From Rhodeus uyekii (taxonomy: Eukaryota; Chordata; Actinopteri; Cypriniformes; Acheilognathidae): DNA of 64,000 bases. How positions within the stretch are numbered: position 1 is the first letter of the stretch; each line of letters opens with the position of its first letter. The translations under genes were made by a program, and so were the position numbers. The stretch covers positions 604,501 through 668,500 of the forward strand of contig JAWRVZ010000042.1 in the NCBI GenBank assembly GCA_037043235.1. The letters run 5' to 3'. The notes under the pieces are model-generated. The model had not been told where the DNA came from. It searched no databases and saw only the letters and a program-made list of their open reading frames with translations. This document shows positions 47,291-58,912 of this stretch, in pieces.

Positions 47291-49426
47291 CTTCTCTCAT
47301 GCCACTTTGACAAACTAGAGACCAGATGCAATGGTCTAATTAACTTTGCTTGTGTCACACCCTCACACCACACAGATTTTTGTTTCTTTTCATTCAGTTA
47401 CATGTGTTCCTTTGAGTTTGCCTCCGCTCATCAGTTCCCATGAACACTATCATCATCATCATCATCATCATCACCATGTGTATATTAGTTTGTCACCTTC
47501 ACTCAGTGTTGGCTCTCATTTTGTGTTAGTCTTTTTGAACTTATCTCCTGATCTTCATCTGCCAGTCTGAACCTTGCTCTCAGCTTGTGTGGCTTCCTGG
47601 GAAATTCTTGCTTTTAATGTGGAGAACTTGAATCACTGCCACTGTGAAAGTCATCTTTAAATCCAGCAGAGACTCACCATTCAGTCTGAGCTTTTGATCA
47701 TTGTGTTCAGTCACTCCTGTTTTGCAACAAAGTCAGTTTTACCTTTTGATTCTGAATCCTTATATATAAAAAAATTTAATCCCATTCAATTGGATCTTAA
47801 TTAATGCTAAATGCCATGGAGAGAAGATGAACTGTGTCAAACAGGAAGATTTTGTCTTCAAAGTCCTGTTTCTTCATTAAAATCAGCATGAAATAAGGTT
47901 TATGATGCATTTTACTTTTGTAATGTGAAAAATTTGAAACGAGATAATTGGCTTGACAAAAGCACTTAATTTTATTCATCATGAATTGGATGGTGAAAGG
48001 TTGTCTGTATGTGTCATTTAGTTCTCCGCTGAAAAGGAAAGTCATTCTTGAATTGAAGCATGTTATTAAGTTTTGATGAACAATTACAAAGATATTATTT
48101 CTCCTTTGTAATAACTTGTGTACTGATGAAACATTCATAAGACCAAGAACATAAGTAAATAGAGCAATTTAGATTTCATGTTGACCTATGCAAGCTCTCT
48201 TGACTCTGTTTACTGCCACCTGACATTGATATAAAAATTGATAAAATTGTACTGATAAAGAGCATTAATGCTGAGGCCGTCCACTGTAACCTTTCTCGTC
48301 TTGTTCTGTTGAGCCGACTGTTATCTTTTACATCAGTCTGATAACAACAGGGACTCCGGTTCTCCTTCAACATTCAGGACGCGACTGTCAGCAGGTGCCA
48401 CGTGGTATAGAATTTGGTTTTCAGGTTAGTTGAATGTAATTATGCATAATTTACTTATATTGTTACAGTAAGTGCACATAACAATAGTGTTACTGAGTCA
48501 TATTTTTAAAAATAAACTTATTAAAGTCTATTTGCAACCCATTTTTCTTTTGTAATTTGACATAAAACATGAGAAACGTACTTTTCGCATCAAGAATCAA
48601 ATGGACCATAAAAGCACTCTATGTATGACAGTTGCTCAAGTTTTCACATTTCAGTGAATTATTACAAAGACGTATCTTTAGAATATTGTGCGCCGATGAA
48701 TCGTTCACATTAAGACCAGAAACAATTTGACTTTAACGTAACGTCAATCTTCAGAATTCTTAATCAAATGTCTCCAGTAAGACAACAAACACCTCTAGAT
48801 TTGAATTCTCCCCACATTGTGTCCCATAGGAAGCAATTATTAGCTGCCCAGTGACCAGAATCTCTTCATGTAGCTTGTAGACGGCCGTGTCCCGGGGAGC
48901 GAGCACTCCACAGGTGAAAGGTGAGCAGACGCCAGCTGGACGCTTCCTGCTCCGCACGCACACAGCACGGAAGCATCCTGCTTTTCTGCTTTGATTCACT
49001 CACTGCAGTAAACGTCCTTCCGTGACTCAGCGACAAAGAAAAATATTCACTTAAAGCAGCATTCAAATGCAGATGACGACTCCCGACTTCATTGTGGTTT
49101 TAACGTCAGTTCCTGCTCCATTTAAGAAGAAACTTCCTGCTAGGCTGAGCAAAACAAACAGACCTGAAGTGCATCATACACACACTGAACACGTCTGGTT
49201 AAAAGCGATGAATCATGGCCCATAAAAGATTTAATAAAAACGTATTATTTATATATTTTAGCATAATGCAAGTTAGTATTCTTGTGTGATAACTACAGCA
49301 TCTTATATCCATGCCCAGACAGTTTTGCAGGTTTTTTAGATCATTTTAGATCATGGTGGAAAAACTTGGAAAAATAATAAATGTCATGTAAATATAACGT
49401 ATTATAAAGATTTCTTTTTCACCATC
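47291..49426. other. intronic sequence, mostly unassigned
   Basis: Only an (ATC)n microsatellite (47449-47472) stands out. No coding feature supported. Confidence 0.55.
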
Positions 49427-49975
49427 GAGTCCATCTGGGATTACATGAAGAAAAAGAACAAACTGAGACAAACTAAATTCAGAAGAACTGTAGGAACGTC
49501 TCCAAGACGCTTGAAGAAACCGATCTACAAAACTAAGGGACTGTAAAAATGCTGTAAAGTGAGGATGGTCTCAAAAGTAATGTCATAAATAGATTTTATG
49601 GATCTATTAACTAAATCAAATCCATATTTGGATCCACACCCTTTGCCTTTAAAACAGCTTTTGTCCAGAGACACTTGCACACCGTTTTTTTTAGGGAGTT
49701 TTGGAGCATCTTAGAGATATTCCTGCAGTTCTTCTGGATATATTCTGTCTCAGTTTGTTCTGTTTCTTCATGTAATCCCAGATGGACTGAATGATGGAGA
49801 GATCAGATCATAAACCAGCTGCTGTCAGACTCCTTGTGCTACAAACATATCACTGGATTATTACAATCAATGACAGAAATAATGTTTGGAAATGTAACTA
49901 ATATTTCTTACTGACACACTTCAGCAAAATACTTTTTTTGGACCCTTTTTCAGACTTTTGTTCAGTACTGTATAT
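49427..49975 (-). mobile_element. Tc1/mariner-like fragments forming an inverted duplication
   Basis: The left arm 49427-49523 (gtccatctgggattacatga, then agaacaaactgagaca and agaagaactgtagga) is the inverted complement of the right arm 49697-49791, with a few differences. Both arms translate to SIWDYMKK.NKLRQ, the style of the transposase C-terminus of fish Tc1-like elements. The part right of centre (gatccacaccctttgccttt) matches such an element's 3' end in reverse. Both copies are broken by stops. Confidence 0.6.
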
Positions 49976-51074
49976 GACATGAGTAACATGCAACCACAAA
50001 GGTGTCAAGTTCTGAATCAAAGCCACACTGAATTGAAACATGTCAGACATCCTTGTCACATGACTGTAGACTTCATCTGCTTGTGAGAGACTTTATATAA
50101 TGATAGAAGTGTGGTGGAAAATACATCTGAAACCAAACCCGGGGGCTTTTATAACCACTGGCAGGTCTGAGGTTTCGCTTTGAAAGCGGCGTCTCCATTT
50201 AGCTGCTTTATGATTTCACACGTCTGTAATGTATCTCAAGAAATCAAGCACACAAACAGTAGACGTGCTATGGATCTGCACGGGTTGTTTTGTATTCTAA
50301 AAGGTGTTTTAGTTCATTCCCCAGAGAGCTGCGTGCGTCTGTGTTCTTGTGTTAGAGAGGCAGTGTTGTGGATTCTCCACACGAGCTGAATTAATCGACT
50401 CTGACAGCTTTGTGCTTCAGAACTAAATACGGTTTTTAGTACCTTCTGGCTACTGCTTTTCTTGTGCTCAAAGTTTTCCGTCGGCAACGCCTTCCTCCTC
50501 CGGTTCATCTTTAATCCACATCCTCCCAATTGATCAGGTTTTTTACGAAGTGACTTTTTGTTTTGATTTGCCGTACAGTATTTGTATGTATTGGTTCTTC
50601 GTAACTCCAGGGCTCTCCATCCAGGGTTTTCCATTCTTCCAGGGTCCACGGCAGTGTAATCTCTCAGATTAAAGCTCATTGCTTGTGACGTGCTGACCGT
50701 GAATAGGCCTGAAAAATCTCAGGCCATTTGGAAGTCAAGAGTGTCCTAGAGGTGCCCTCTTCACACTTCAGTTCTCAATAACCCCACAGAGACTGATTAT
50801 ATACCACGTATCCATTTCCACTCTTTCTTAAGGGGTTAGTGCGTGCACACACACACACTCTCACTCACATGCGCACACACACAATCACTCACTCACTCGC
50901 TCACACACATACACACTTTAATTCAGTATGAGTTCATTAAATTGATTAAAAATGACAGTAAAGACATTTCTATTGTTACAAAATGTCTCTATTTCAGATA
51001 AATGCTGTTCATTTTAAACTTTCTATTGAACGAAGAATCCCGTAAAATATCCATCTGTCCATGTATCTGTCATT

Positions 51075-51078
<4 letters not shown>
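49976..51078. other. intronic sequence, CA/CTCA-rich patch only
   Basis: A CA and CACT-rich patch lies at 50845-50915. No other feature supported. Confidence 0.6.

Positions 51079-51108
<30 letters not shown>
51079..51108. repeat. (CT)n microsatellite
   Basis: About 15 CT units, followed by gtctgtctg. Confidence 0.95.
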
Positions 51109-51112
<4 letters not shown>

Positions 51113-52148
51113 GTCTGTTGTTTCATCCGACTGTCTGTCCGTCTGTTTATCCGTCTATGAATCTTGTTCTGAATGGTATTTAATGTGCTGTTATGTGCTT
51201 CTATTGTGCTTTGGGTGGTTGCTAGGTGATTTCGTACTGTTCATAGTCCACCATCAAATCCCTGTAATATTCTTGCTTGTATACACCTTTAGAAAAGCAA
51301 TACTTTGATCAATTTCACTCTTCATTCATGTCTGTAGTATAAACCATGCTAAACGTTATACATTGTAGTTTAATACTTTGTGTTGAGGGTTTGTTGAAAT
51401 CACTAACCCTCAGCATGACTACTTTTTCTGCAAGTGAGACGTAATCTTGTGGTGTGAAAGATTTCCCTACTGAGCAAACTCCCATATTAGTGAGTTTAAG
51501 AGCGACAGCTGTATGTCACAATCAAGCCGTTAACAACACGGCATCAGCGTGGACTCATTCTGTCCAAATGAGCTCACAGGCGCTGCTTTGGTCGTCTGCG
51601 GGTCAGTGGAGTTGCACCGCTCTGACACTCACTGCCATGTGCCTGCGCTGGTACGAAGGCCGTTGCCGATCTTCCCAGCTTCTTCTGGGAAGAAGCTTTT
51701 GCAGTGGAATATCTCCCACTTTATTATCCGTAACAGTTGTCCCAAAGCTCACAGTTGCAGGTCGCTCTCCTAGTGTTTACTCATTCTCTCCCAGATATTT
51801 TGATATTTTGATATTTTAGATATATTGGGTCAGAGGATTAAATGTCTTTGACTGATGTAATTTTCAAAGAGAATTATAATAGTTATTATATTACTGGGGA
51901 CAAATGGATGGACAGAACACTGAACAGATACACGGATAGATAAATAGATGGATAGATCTATTTATATTGCTCGTATATTTTATTGTATTTTATTTTTTAT
52001 ATTGTATTATATTTAGATTGATGCTAGTGTCAAATATATTTCACTTTCATTGCGTTTTATTCTGTTTCATTTTGCTTACCGCCAATGTGTAGCATTAGTG
52101 TGAGTAAACAATCAAGCTAACGAAAAGGAAAACGCGTTAAAAACAATG
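51109..52148. other. intronic sequence, no feature recognised
   Basis: The 121-codon frame at 51454-51819 shows no domain I recognise and no splice context I could support. It is left unassigned. Confidence 0.55.
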
Positions 52149-52313
52149 GTTGTTTACATTTCTGCATTTATCAGACGCTTTTATCCAAAGCGACTTTCAT
52201 TGCATTCAAGAAACACATTGACATTCTAATCAAATCTTGCTTTCCCTGGGAATCGAACCCATGACCTTGGTGTTGCAAGCGCCACTCTCTACTGTTTGAG
52301 ATACAGGAAAACT
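52149..52313 (-). mobile_element. tRNA-derived SINE copy 11 (-)
   Basis: Full-length reverse-strand copy from gtttacatttctgcatttat to tgtttgagatacaggaaaac with the B-box complement gaatcgaaccc intact. One of the best preserved copies. Confidence 0.9.
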
Positions 52314-53559
52314 GTTCTGGTTCCTCGTCTGTCAAAAACACTTTAACACTTGAATGAGGTTAAAAACAAACTCTGAGAGAGTTTGTACATGGAAAACATC
52401 ACTTGAATCACATTTCTGTTGTGAGACAGGATGGCTTTGGGAGTTTTGCCTGGTCTAGTTTCACAACGTTAAAACATTTGACATGAGCAGACTGAAACCG
52501 AGCAGCTGTTTCACACTCAACAGTCTTTTACACCCTGTAATATTGTCTTCTCTCACTCTGTTTCGCTTTGATTCTTGCTAATGGTTTTGGGAGTAAAAGG
52601 GGTTTATTGTATTAACAGCCTGTCATCACTTCATCAAAGTCTCAAACAAAAGTGAGGCCGGTGTGACGGACCATTATCTAAAGTTCAGGACAACCAAGAC
52701 ACTGCAGTTTAAACAAACCATATAAAATAAACCATTGCCACTGTTAAGCATTAAAGGATGCATCAACATTAAGAGATGCATGTAGAGGAAAGTGGCGATG
52801 TGAATGGGATCTCTTGATTTCTGCCATCATCTACAGGTGTTTGCAACGTTATCGCTTCTGTTTGAAGTTTAGAAATGAACCCGGTTAATTACTAAATTAG
52901 CAGGACATGCTCTCGATCCCCTCAGGCAACACTGGTAAATGTCACCCAAATGCCACTGTGATCTGTGCAACAAGTTCTGTCTTATTTAGAGGAAACATTG
53001 TTGAGTCGTGTTCATTTTCTCCCCCTTTTTTCTATATCTCTATTCAGCTGCGTCCCTTTTCACACTATTCTACATCATTTTGTAGTATAAATAGTGCTGG
53101 GAGCGCTAATGTGTGGTTCATGCTGAGAAAACAAACCTATGTAAATCCAGATGATGCTCTTGTTCCGCTGTAAAAATGAAGTATGAAATGCGGCCTGATT
53201 TATGCACTAAACAGTCAGAGTTCAATACTTCCTTTTGAAATTACTATGAATAGCCAACACATTCTCATGGCAATTCGCAACTGTTTTAATCTTTTGGCGA
53301 ATAGATGGATAGGTCACATGTTTCAGTACAGTATCATGTGAATTCATATGAATTTGCCATCTTGTACAATAGTTACATTTTCTCAAGATCAAGTTGGAAC
53401 ATCATATTACTTGTATAATATTTTAGTGCATGTATGCAATACATAGATAACCTGCTACATTTGTAAAATTAAAAAAAGAGATGAACCTGAACACACTGTG
53501 TATTCCATAAATTACTTATGGAGTTATAAGTGATTTCACCCTTGATTTTAGTGACCCAT
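52314..53559. other. intronic sequence, no feature recognised
   Basis: No feature supported. Confidence 0.6.
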
Positions 53560-54285
53560 TTATGTTACTGCAAAGGTTCCAAATTGTGTTTTGGAGTCTC
53601 CTACAAAGTTTAAATGCACACAAGGTATTAAACATCCCAATAATATATATTACAGCATCACCTCTTTTCTCACAGTGTCTGAATTGCTTCGATAAAGGAT
53701 TGAGTCTCTCTAAATCTGATTGGTCCGATGATCCAGTCTCTTGTGATTGGTCTACTCTGCTCTGATTGGTCAGATAATCCAGTCTGTTGTGATTGGTCTG
53801 CTCCGCTCTGATTGGGCCGATGATCCAGTCTGTTGTGATTGGTCTGCTCCGCTCTGATTGGTCAGATGATCCAGTCTGTTGTGATTGGTCTGCTCTGCTC
53901 TGATTGGGCCGATGATCCAGTCTGTTGTGATTGGTCTGCTCCGCTCTGATTGGTCAGATGATCCAGTCTGTTGTGATTGGTCTGCTCTGCTCTGATTGGG
54001 CCGATGATCCAGTCTGTTGTGATTGGTCTATTCTGCTCTGATTGGGCCGATGATCCAGTCTGTTGTGATTGGTCTACTCTGCTCTGATTGGTCCGATGAT
54101 CCAGTCTGTTGTGATTGGTCTACTCCGCTCTGATTGGTCAGATGATCCAGTCTGTTGTGATTGGTCTACTCTGCTCTGATTGGTCCGATGATCCAGTCTG
54201 TTGTGATTGGTCTACTCCGCTCTGATTGGTCAGATGGCTCATTGTGTTTTGATTGTTTGACCACTTACAGTGCTTGTCAGAAACA
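53560..54285 (+). mobile_element. dispersed element containing the 46-bp CCAAT minisatellite (+ orientation)
   Basis: The left flank (tgtgttttggagtctcctac, then cagcatcacctcttttctca) and right flank (tcattgtgttttgattgttt, then gaccacttacagtgc) resemble a cyprinid dispersed repeat that I recall has ctgattggtcaga and gtctgttgtgattggtc in its middle. The array is therefore read as an internal expansion of that element. Ends are approximate and the family name is unknown to me. Confidence 0.55.
53711..54234 (+). repeat. 46-bp minisatellite, 11 exact-period units, two ATTGG (CCAAT) boxes per unit
   Basis: The phrase tgatccagtctgttgtgatt recurs at 53729 and then every 46 bases to 54189 without a phase slip. 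Each unit has gtgattggtct and ctctgattggtc or ctctgattgggcc. The reverse complement is gaccaatcag, a match to the NF-Y CCAAT-box consensus. Middle units alternate between a cagatg and a ccgatg form, giving a 92-bp higher-order period. A second array in the opposite orientation lies at 61957-62763. Confidence 0.96.
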
Positions 54286-56261
54286 AAATTCCCATAATCA
54301 TAACTGAATTCTAGCTCCTGATCTTCCTTAGGACTTGATGCACAGTGATATGAACATATCGCATGGTATCGGTTTTACAGTGTCAGTGCCTGTTGCTGTT
54401 TTTCATATACACTTTTTTCAGTTTTTGTAATAGAGATTATGCTGAAAGTGTAATGCAAGTATTTTAATTCTAAATCAATTAAGTGTGTTAATTCAGTTTT
54501 TTTATCCTTATCACACACACCTTCAGCATGTGTGTTGTTTTTTTAGCGCCAAGCCTCATACAGCTCTTTAGTCGGTGTCATGCTGCTGTGTTACTTTAAG
54601 AGACAAAACAAAACAGCCTCAAGTCATTTTAGTTAGAATTTATTTTGGCACTTTAGCTGCAACTAGCAAGTGGAATTGGATTTGTTATTTTCATAAAATA
54701 ATGTAGCTTAAAACAGCCATTAGCATTGCAAAAAGAGTCCAAGTAGTCAATCTCCTGAGCGAGGAAGGACATTTACTACGAAGAGTGACATTTGGAGGTC
54801 TTGAACTCTAGAACGCAGCGACGCTGGAAAGACATTTCAGTCCCTGAACATTTTACTGAGTAACACTTTGTACTTTTCTACAGAGAAAAGTTCTCACATA
54901 TTGAATGAAATGGATGAAAAGTCTGGAGTTGAACTAAGATCTGTGTGTTTTCTTTTAATGAGATGACACAGGTTTTGTTCAGAATATAAGAAAAAGAAAA
55001 TATAAAGTTGCTGCTTTAATTTAAGCTCAATCAACTTGGATGTTTATGACTTTAAACGGACGTAAAATTTAGACGAATCTTGTAAACTTATTTTAAAAAA
55101 GTTGAAAATTCTTATTTTATTTTGATGAGTTAAAGCAATGTAAAATAACTTATTGATCATTTCTTTTTTTATTATTCTTTTTTTAAACAAATTATATGAT
55201 CAATATGTTATGAGAGCATATGTTTTTACATTGTTTTCGAAAAAAATAAAATAAAAACATTATTCAAGATTCAACTCTTTTTAAAGTCAGTTTAATGTAA
55301 TTTAAGTTGAAATGACTGAAACATCCAAGTCAGTTGTATTAAAAAGTCTTCCTATTATAAAATTCAAATGAAAACCAAAAATAAGAGCTAATTCCCAATA
55401 TTAGTAAATACTATACAAGTATAAATCAATATTTCATTTTTAATTTTATTACAATAATAATATTTTACAGTGCAGTATAAGGAAGGCATTATTTCGATGA
55501 AGACCGACTGCACTCTCTGTGAATGTAGACCACGGGGGCTTCCTGTAATCATAAATAGTTAATACTTGACCAAAGCATTATTTTCTACAACATTTATTAT
55601 TAATTTAAGCTTCAAAGCAGCCTCAGAAGGTCATCCTGTGTTTCATTTTCCTGAGCAGCTGTATCATGGGAGTAGATTATTGACAGCCATGAGGAGTAAG
55701 AATTCAGTTTCAGTGAGACTCGCACTGGGTTCTTGGATGTTTGAAATGACAGATTAAGGCCTGATATACTCACACCGAAGTCCTTCCTCCTTCGCTTAGA
55801 GATAAAAAGAAGTTTGAAAGCCGTGAGCACATCACAATGCCATCTACAATGATATTTAGATGAATATGTACATATAAGCTTTTCTCTCAGTAACAAAAAT
55901 AAACACATCAAAAATGACAGCGGCGAGTAAACGGCCTTTAAGAAAGCATGTGGATGTTTCCAAGCTTGACAGGATTAAACAAAAAGTCAGTCTCTATACT
56001 ATAAAGCATCTCTCCAAATTATTCATGATCTTACTCATGGAAGTTGTGAGGGACTGAACAGATGAAATGGATCTGATAAGAATCACCCTCTAATCACGCA
56101 ATCACCATTGACCAATGAGAGTTAGTTTTGTGTTAGGGTTAGCATTAGCGTTAGGGTGTTTACCAGACAGAGTAAACCTTTCAGGAAAGTTCACTTTGAC
56201 GAGCTGTTTCGAACTGAGTCGTGCACATTCCTACGAATTATTAATATGTCAGCATATTTTA
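54286..56261. other. intronic sequence, no feature recognised
   Basis: No feature supported; AT-rich from about 54950 to 55470. Confidence 0.6.
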
Positions 56262-56530
56262 CAAATGTTCCCCCTTGTTTTAAATACATCATGCACACAA
56301 TATAATAAATCATGCCCTCGTTTTACTAAATCATGCAGCAATATAATTCTTCATTTCCTCGTTTTAGTACATCTTACAACAATATAATAAACAATTCCCT
56401 CGTTTTAATAAATCATGCAACAATATAATAATACATTCTCTCATTTTATTAAATTCATGCAACAATGTAATAATTAATTCCCTCATTTTACTAAATCGTT
56501 GCCACGTTCTAATAATTAATTCCATTCGGT
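56262..56530 (+). repeat. about 42-bp tandem repeat (ttccctcgttttactaaatc type)
   Basis: Six units recur every 41-43 bases from 56270: gccctcgttttactaaatca, then tgcaacaatataataa in varying states of decay, ending with ttccctcattttactaaatc at about 56481. Two inverted units lie at 57355-57470. Confidence 0.88.
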
Positions 56531-56540
56531 TTAGTCTTCT

Positions 56541-57345
56541 TTGTCACTTCCTGTCTGTCGGGTCTGCTTTGTCACTTCTTGTCAGTAAGGTCTTTGTACA
56601 CTTCCTGTCTGTTGTGGCATTTGTCATGTCCTGTCAATCAAGTCATGTGTTGGTTCACTTCCGGGTCTCTTCTGTGTATCCTCTTGTGCACTCCCTGTAC
56701 CTGTCTTGTCATGACTTACATCGTTAGTCTACCCAGGTGTTCGTCATTCCCTTGTGTATAAAACCCTCTTGTGTTCCCGTTGTCTTGGTCGGTTGTTAAT
56801 GTTGTCATTGTGACGTTGCTATTGTAATGTGAGCTTGAAATCTTCAGATGCACAGAGAAAAGAAACACACTATGTGATGTCGGAGGAAAAGATACACGAG
56901 ACAAAGAGTTGGCGTATTTTCCCCGGGTTTAATTAAGTGACTTAATGCCGTCAAACTCATTCTCACACATGAGAATCTTGAGTTAGAAAAAGTATACAAA
57001 TAAACATTCAACTCAAGTCACAATTAGAAATACAAATAAAAAAGAAAAAGTAGAAAAGTCAGTAAAGCGGTTATCTCCCTTCTTGACATCTCCCAAAAGA
57101 TGGTCAAGGTTGTTAATACACCTTGAAATGCCTTAAAGGACCGTTACACTGTCTTTGTTGCGTTGTGTTGATCCTGTTATCTTTCTGTGGTTCTTGAGTT
57201 TATGAGAGGTTTTTGCATTACTTGTGCCTTTTTGTTTGGTATGTAAAGTCTTTTGTTTTGTTTATAATAAAGTGATTTCAGTTGGAATCTGTACTCCTCG
57301 TCTGTCTCCGCATGGCACACGTTCCCCATTCATAACAGCAGCATG
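56541..57345 (+). mobile_element. LTR-like element, probably composite
   Basis: It starts near TGTCACTTCCTGTCTG and ends near catggtgaca. A TATA box TATAAAA lies at 56757-56763 and AATAAA at 57266-57271, followed by a tail (ctcctcgtctgtctccgcatg) in the style of the LTR at 57500. The flanking 5 bp do not match. The middle (about 56824-57150) looks foreign, so a nested insertion is likely. Confidence 0.45.
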
Positions 57346-57354
57346 GTGACAATT

Positions 57355-57470
57355 TAATAAATCAGGGAATTAATTATTATAATTTTGTAAAGCGAGGGAT
57401 CAAATAATTATATTGTGCGTACGATTTCATTTAAAATGAGAGAACAATTTCTTAATTTGTGGTCACGATA
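57355..57470 (-). repeat. inverted units of the 42-bp repeat
   Basis: On the minus strand, gatccctcgctttacaaaat and aattaattccctgatttatt match the units at 56262-56530. The LTR-like element therefore lies between oppositely oriented blocks of one repeat. Confidence 0.75.
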
Positions 57471-57499
57471 TATATAAACATGTCATGTGCAGTGCTCCA

Positions 57500-58217
57500 T
57501 GTCAGGGTTCTGCCACATTCGGTCTAGTAATCTCTTGTTGTTGTGGCAGAGCTCTGACACTAACGTAATGTCTCGAGTTTTGTGTGTGTAAGGTTTCGGT
57601 TTGTGTCGGGGTTCGGACATCCATGACCCGTGTGTTCGTCCTTGTTGTGAGCGCACAAGAACAGGTGTTTGCTTGTTCTCGCCCGCTCTGTTTTTTTTGG
57701 CTTGCTTGATTCCTCGTCCTCTCGTGTCTGTGTGCAGTGTTATAAGCACGCGGTTCGTGTCTACACCGGCCGCGTGCTTTCATGTTGTGTTTTCTTGTCA
57801 CACGCAGTTTGGTTGTCACCAGCTACGCGTCGTCTTTGTTCAATGTGAACAGGGAGCGATGTGCGTCCGCATTGGCTGCATGTTCATGTCTTGTCTGTTA
57901 CCCCGCACGTCTTGTTTCATTGTCATTAGTTTTATTTGTCCCAGCTGTTTTCCAATCAATTACCCTTCCTCCTGTGTGTACTTATTCCCCCTGTGTTTGC
58001 TGTCTTGTGCTTGTTCTGTTCATCCTGTGTTTTTTGTCCAGTGTCCAGTCATGCTCTAGTCTTGTTCTAGTCCTAGTCCTAGTCCTGTTCGTGTTCTAGT
58101 CTTGTTTTTCCCCCTCGGGGTGGTTTCATTTGTGTTTTGGTTTTTCTTTTATTATAATAAAATCCCCACGCCTCTGCATCCGTGAGTCCTCGGCTCTTTC
58201 TCTCCTCAAACGTGACA
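57500..58217 (+). mobile_element. solo LTR with 5-bp target duplication
   Basis: The segment starts TGTCAGGG and ends AACGTGACA and is flanked by CTCCA on both sides (57495-57499 and 58218-58222). AATAAA is at 58156-58161, near the 3' end, and a TATA-like tataag near 57740. A ctagtccta short repeat lies at about 58060-58085. Length 718 bp. The 152-codon frame through it is not a recognisable protein. Confidence 0.8.
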
Positions 58218-58222
58218 CTCCA

Positions 58223-58618
58223 TAGTTTCAAACTCCTGTATTGAACAACTTTGCTTTAGCCTAACTTTGGTCGAAATTACATCAGACTGTCTATCAGGGC
58301 CTTAAGCGCTAACAGCCGTGTTAGATGACATACATCAACTACTTTTTCTACTTTTAGTTTAATTATTCATGTCATATTAATGGTGTGTGACCTTGCTGTG
58401 TAACAACAAGAAGATCTTTTAAGAATTCATGCAGTTGTCATTCATAGCAAGGCTATTGAAGTCATTTTAATCTGAAATATTGATACTGAGAAAAGTCACT
58501 AAATGCCAGTTACCCTTACACTGATGATTGATATCGGCATGTAATGAGAGAGTCATGTAATGTCAAGCATATTCACTAAAATTAATTTCCAATCATCTCT
58601 CTCTTTCCAACCAGATCT
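58223..58618. other. intronic sequence, no feature recognised
   Basis: No feature supported. Confidence 0.6.
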
Positions 58619-58912
58619 GGGTTACAGTGAGGCGCTTACAATGGAAGTGAATGGAAATGTTAATATACTCACGGTTTCAATAGTCCACAATATGCATGGT
58701 AAAATAATTTTAACGTGGACAAAAAGCCTACTCGCCTTTTCTGTGTGAAGTTATATCCTGTTCTACAACACATAAAACCCTAACACTACAGTAAAAATGA
58801 TTTAAACACATAATACACAAATTTGAACACATTCTAAACTTCACATTTCTGATTTTGAATGCTCTAAAAATTGGTCTCATTCACTTCCACTGTAAGTGCC
58901 TCACCATAACCA
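58619..58912. mobile_element. foldback MITE
   Basis: The ends are long inverted repeats: ttacagtgaggcgcttacaa, then tggaagtgaatg (58621-58652), and, at the right in reverse complement, the same with two or three changes (58878-58910). It matches in style a zebrafish repeat I recall that begins and ends with GTTACAGTGAGGCACTTACA. The interior has no coding. Confidence 0.75.

Noticed and set aside
51454..51819. 121-codon plus-strand frame as an exon
   Set aside because: No domain recognised and no receptor similarity. The length is within chance expectation for this much DNA.
53729..54234. CRISPR-like appearance of regularly spaced repeats
   Set aside because: The sequence between repeats is not unique: the whole 46-bp unit repeats, and the genome is vertebrate.
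57601..58059. 152-codon plus-strand frame, Cys/Val-rich and membrane-like
   Set aside because: It lies wholly inside the solo LTR bounded by CTCCA duplications and has no recognisable family.
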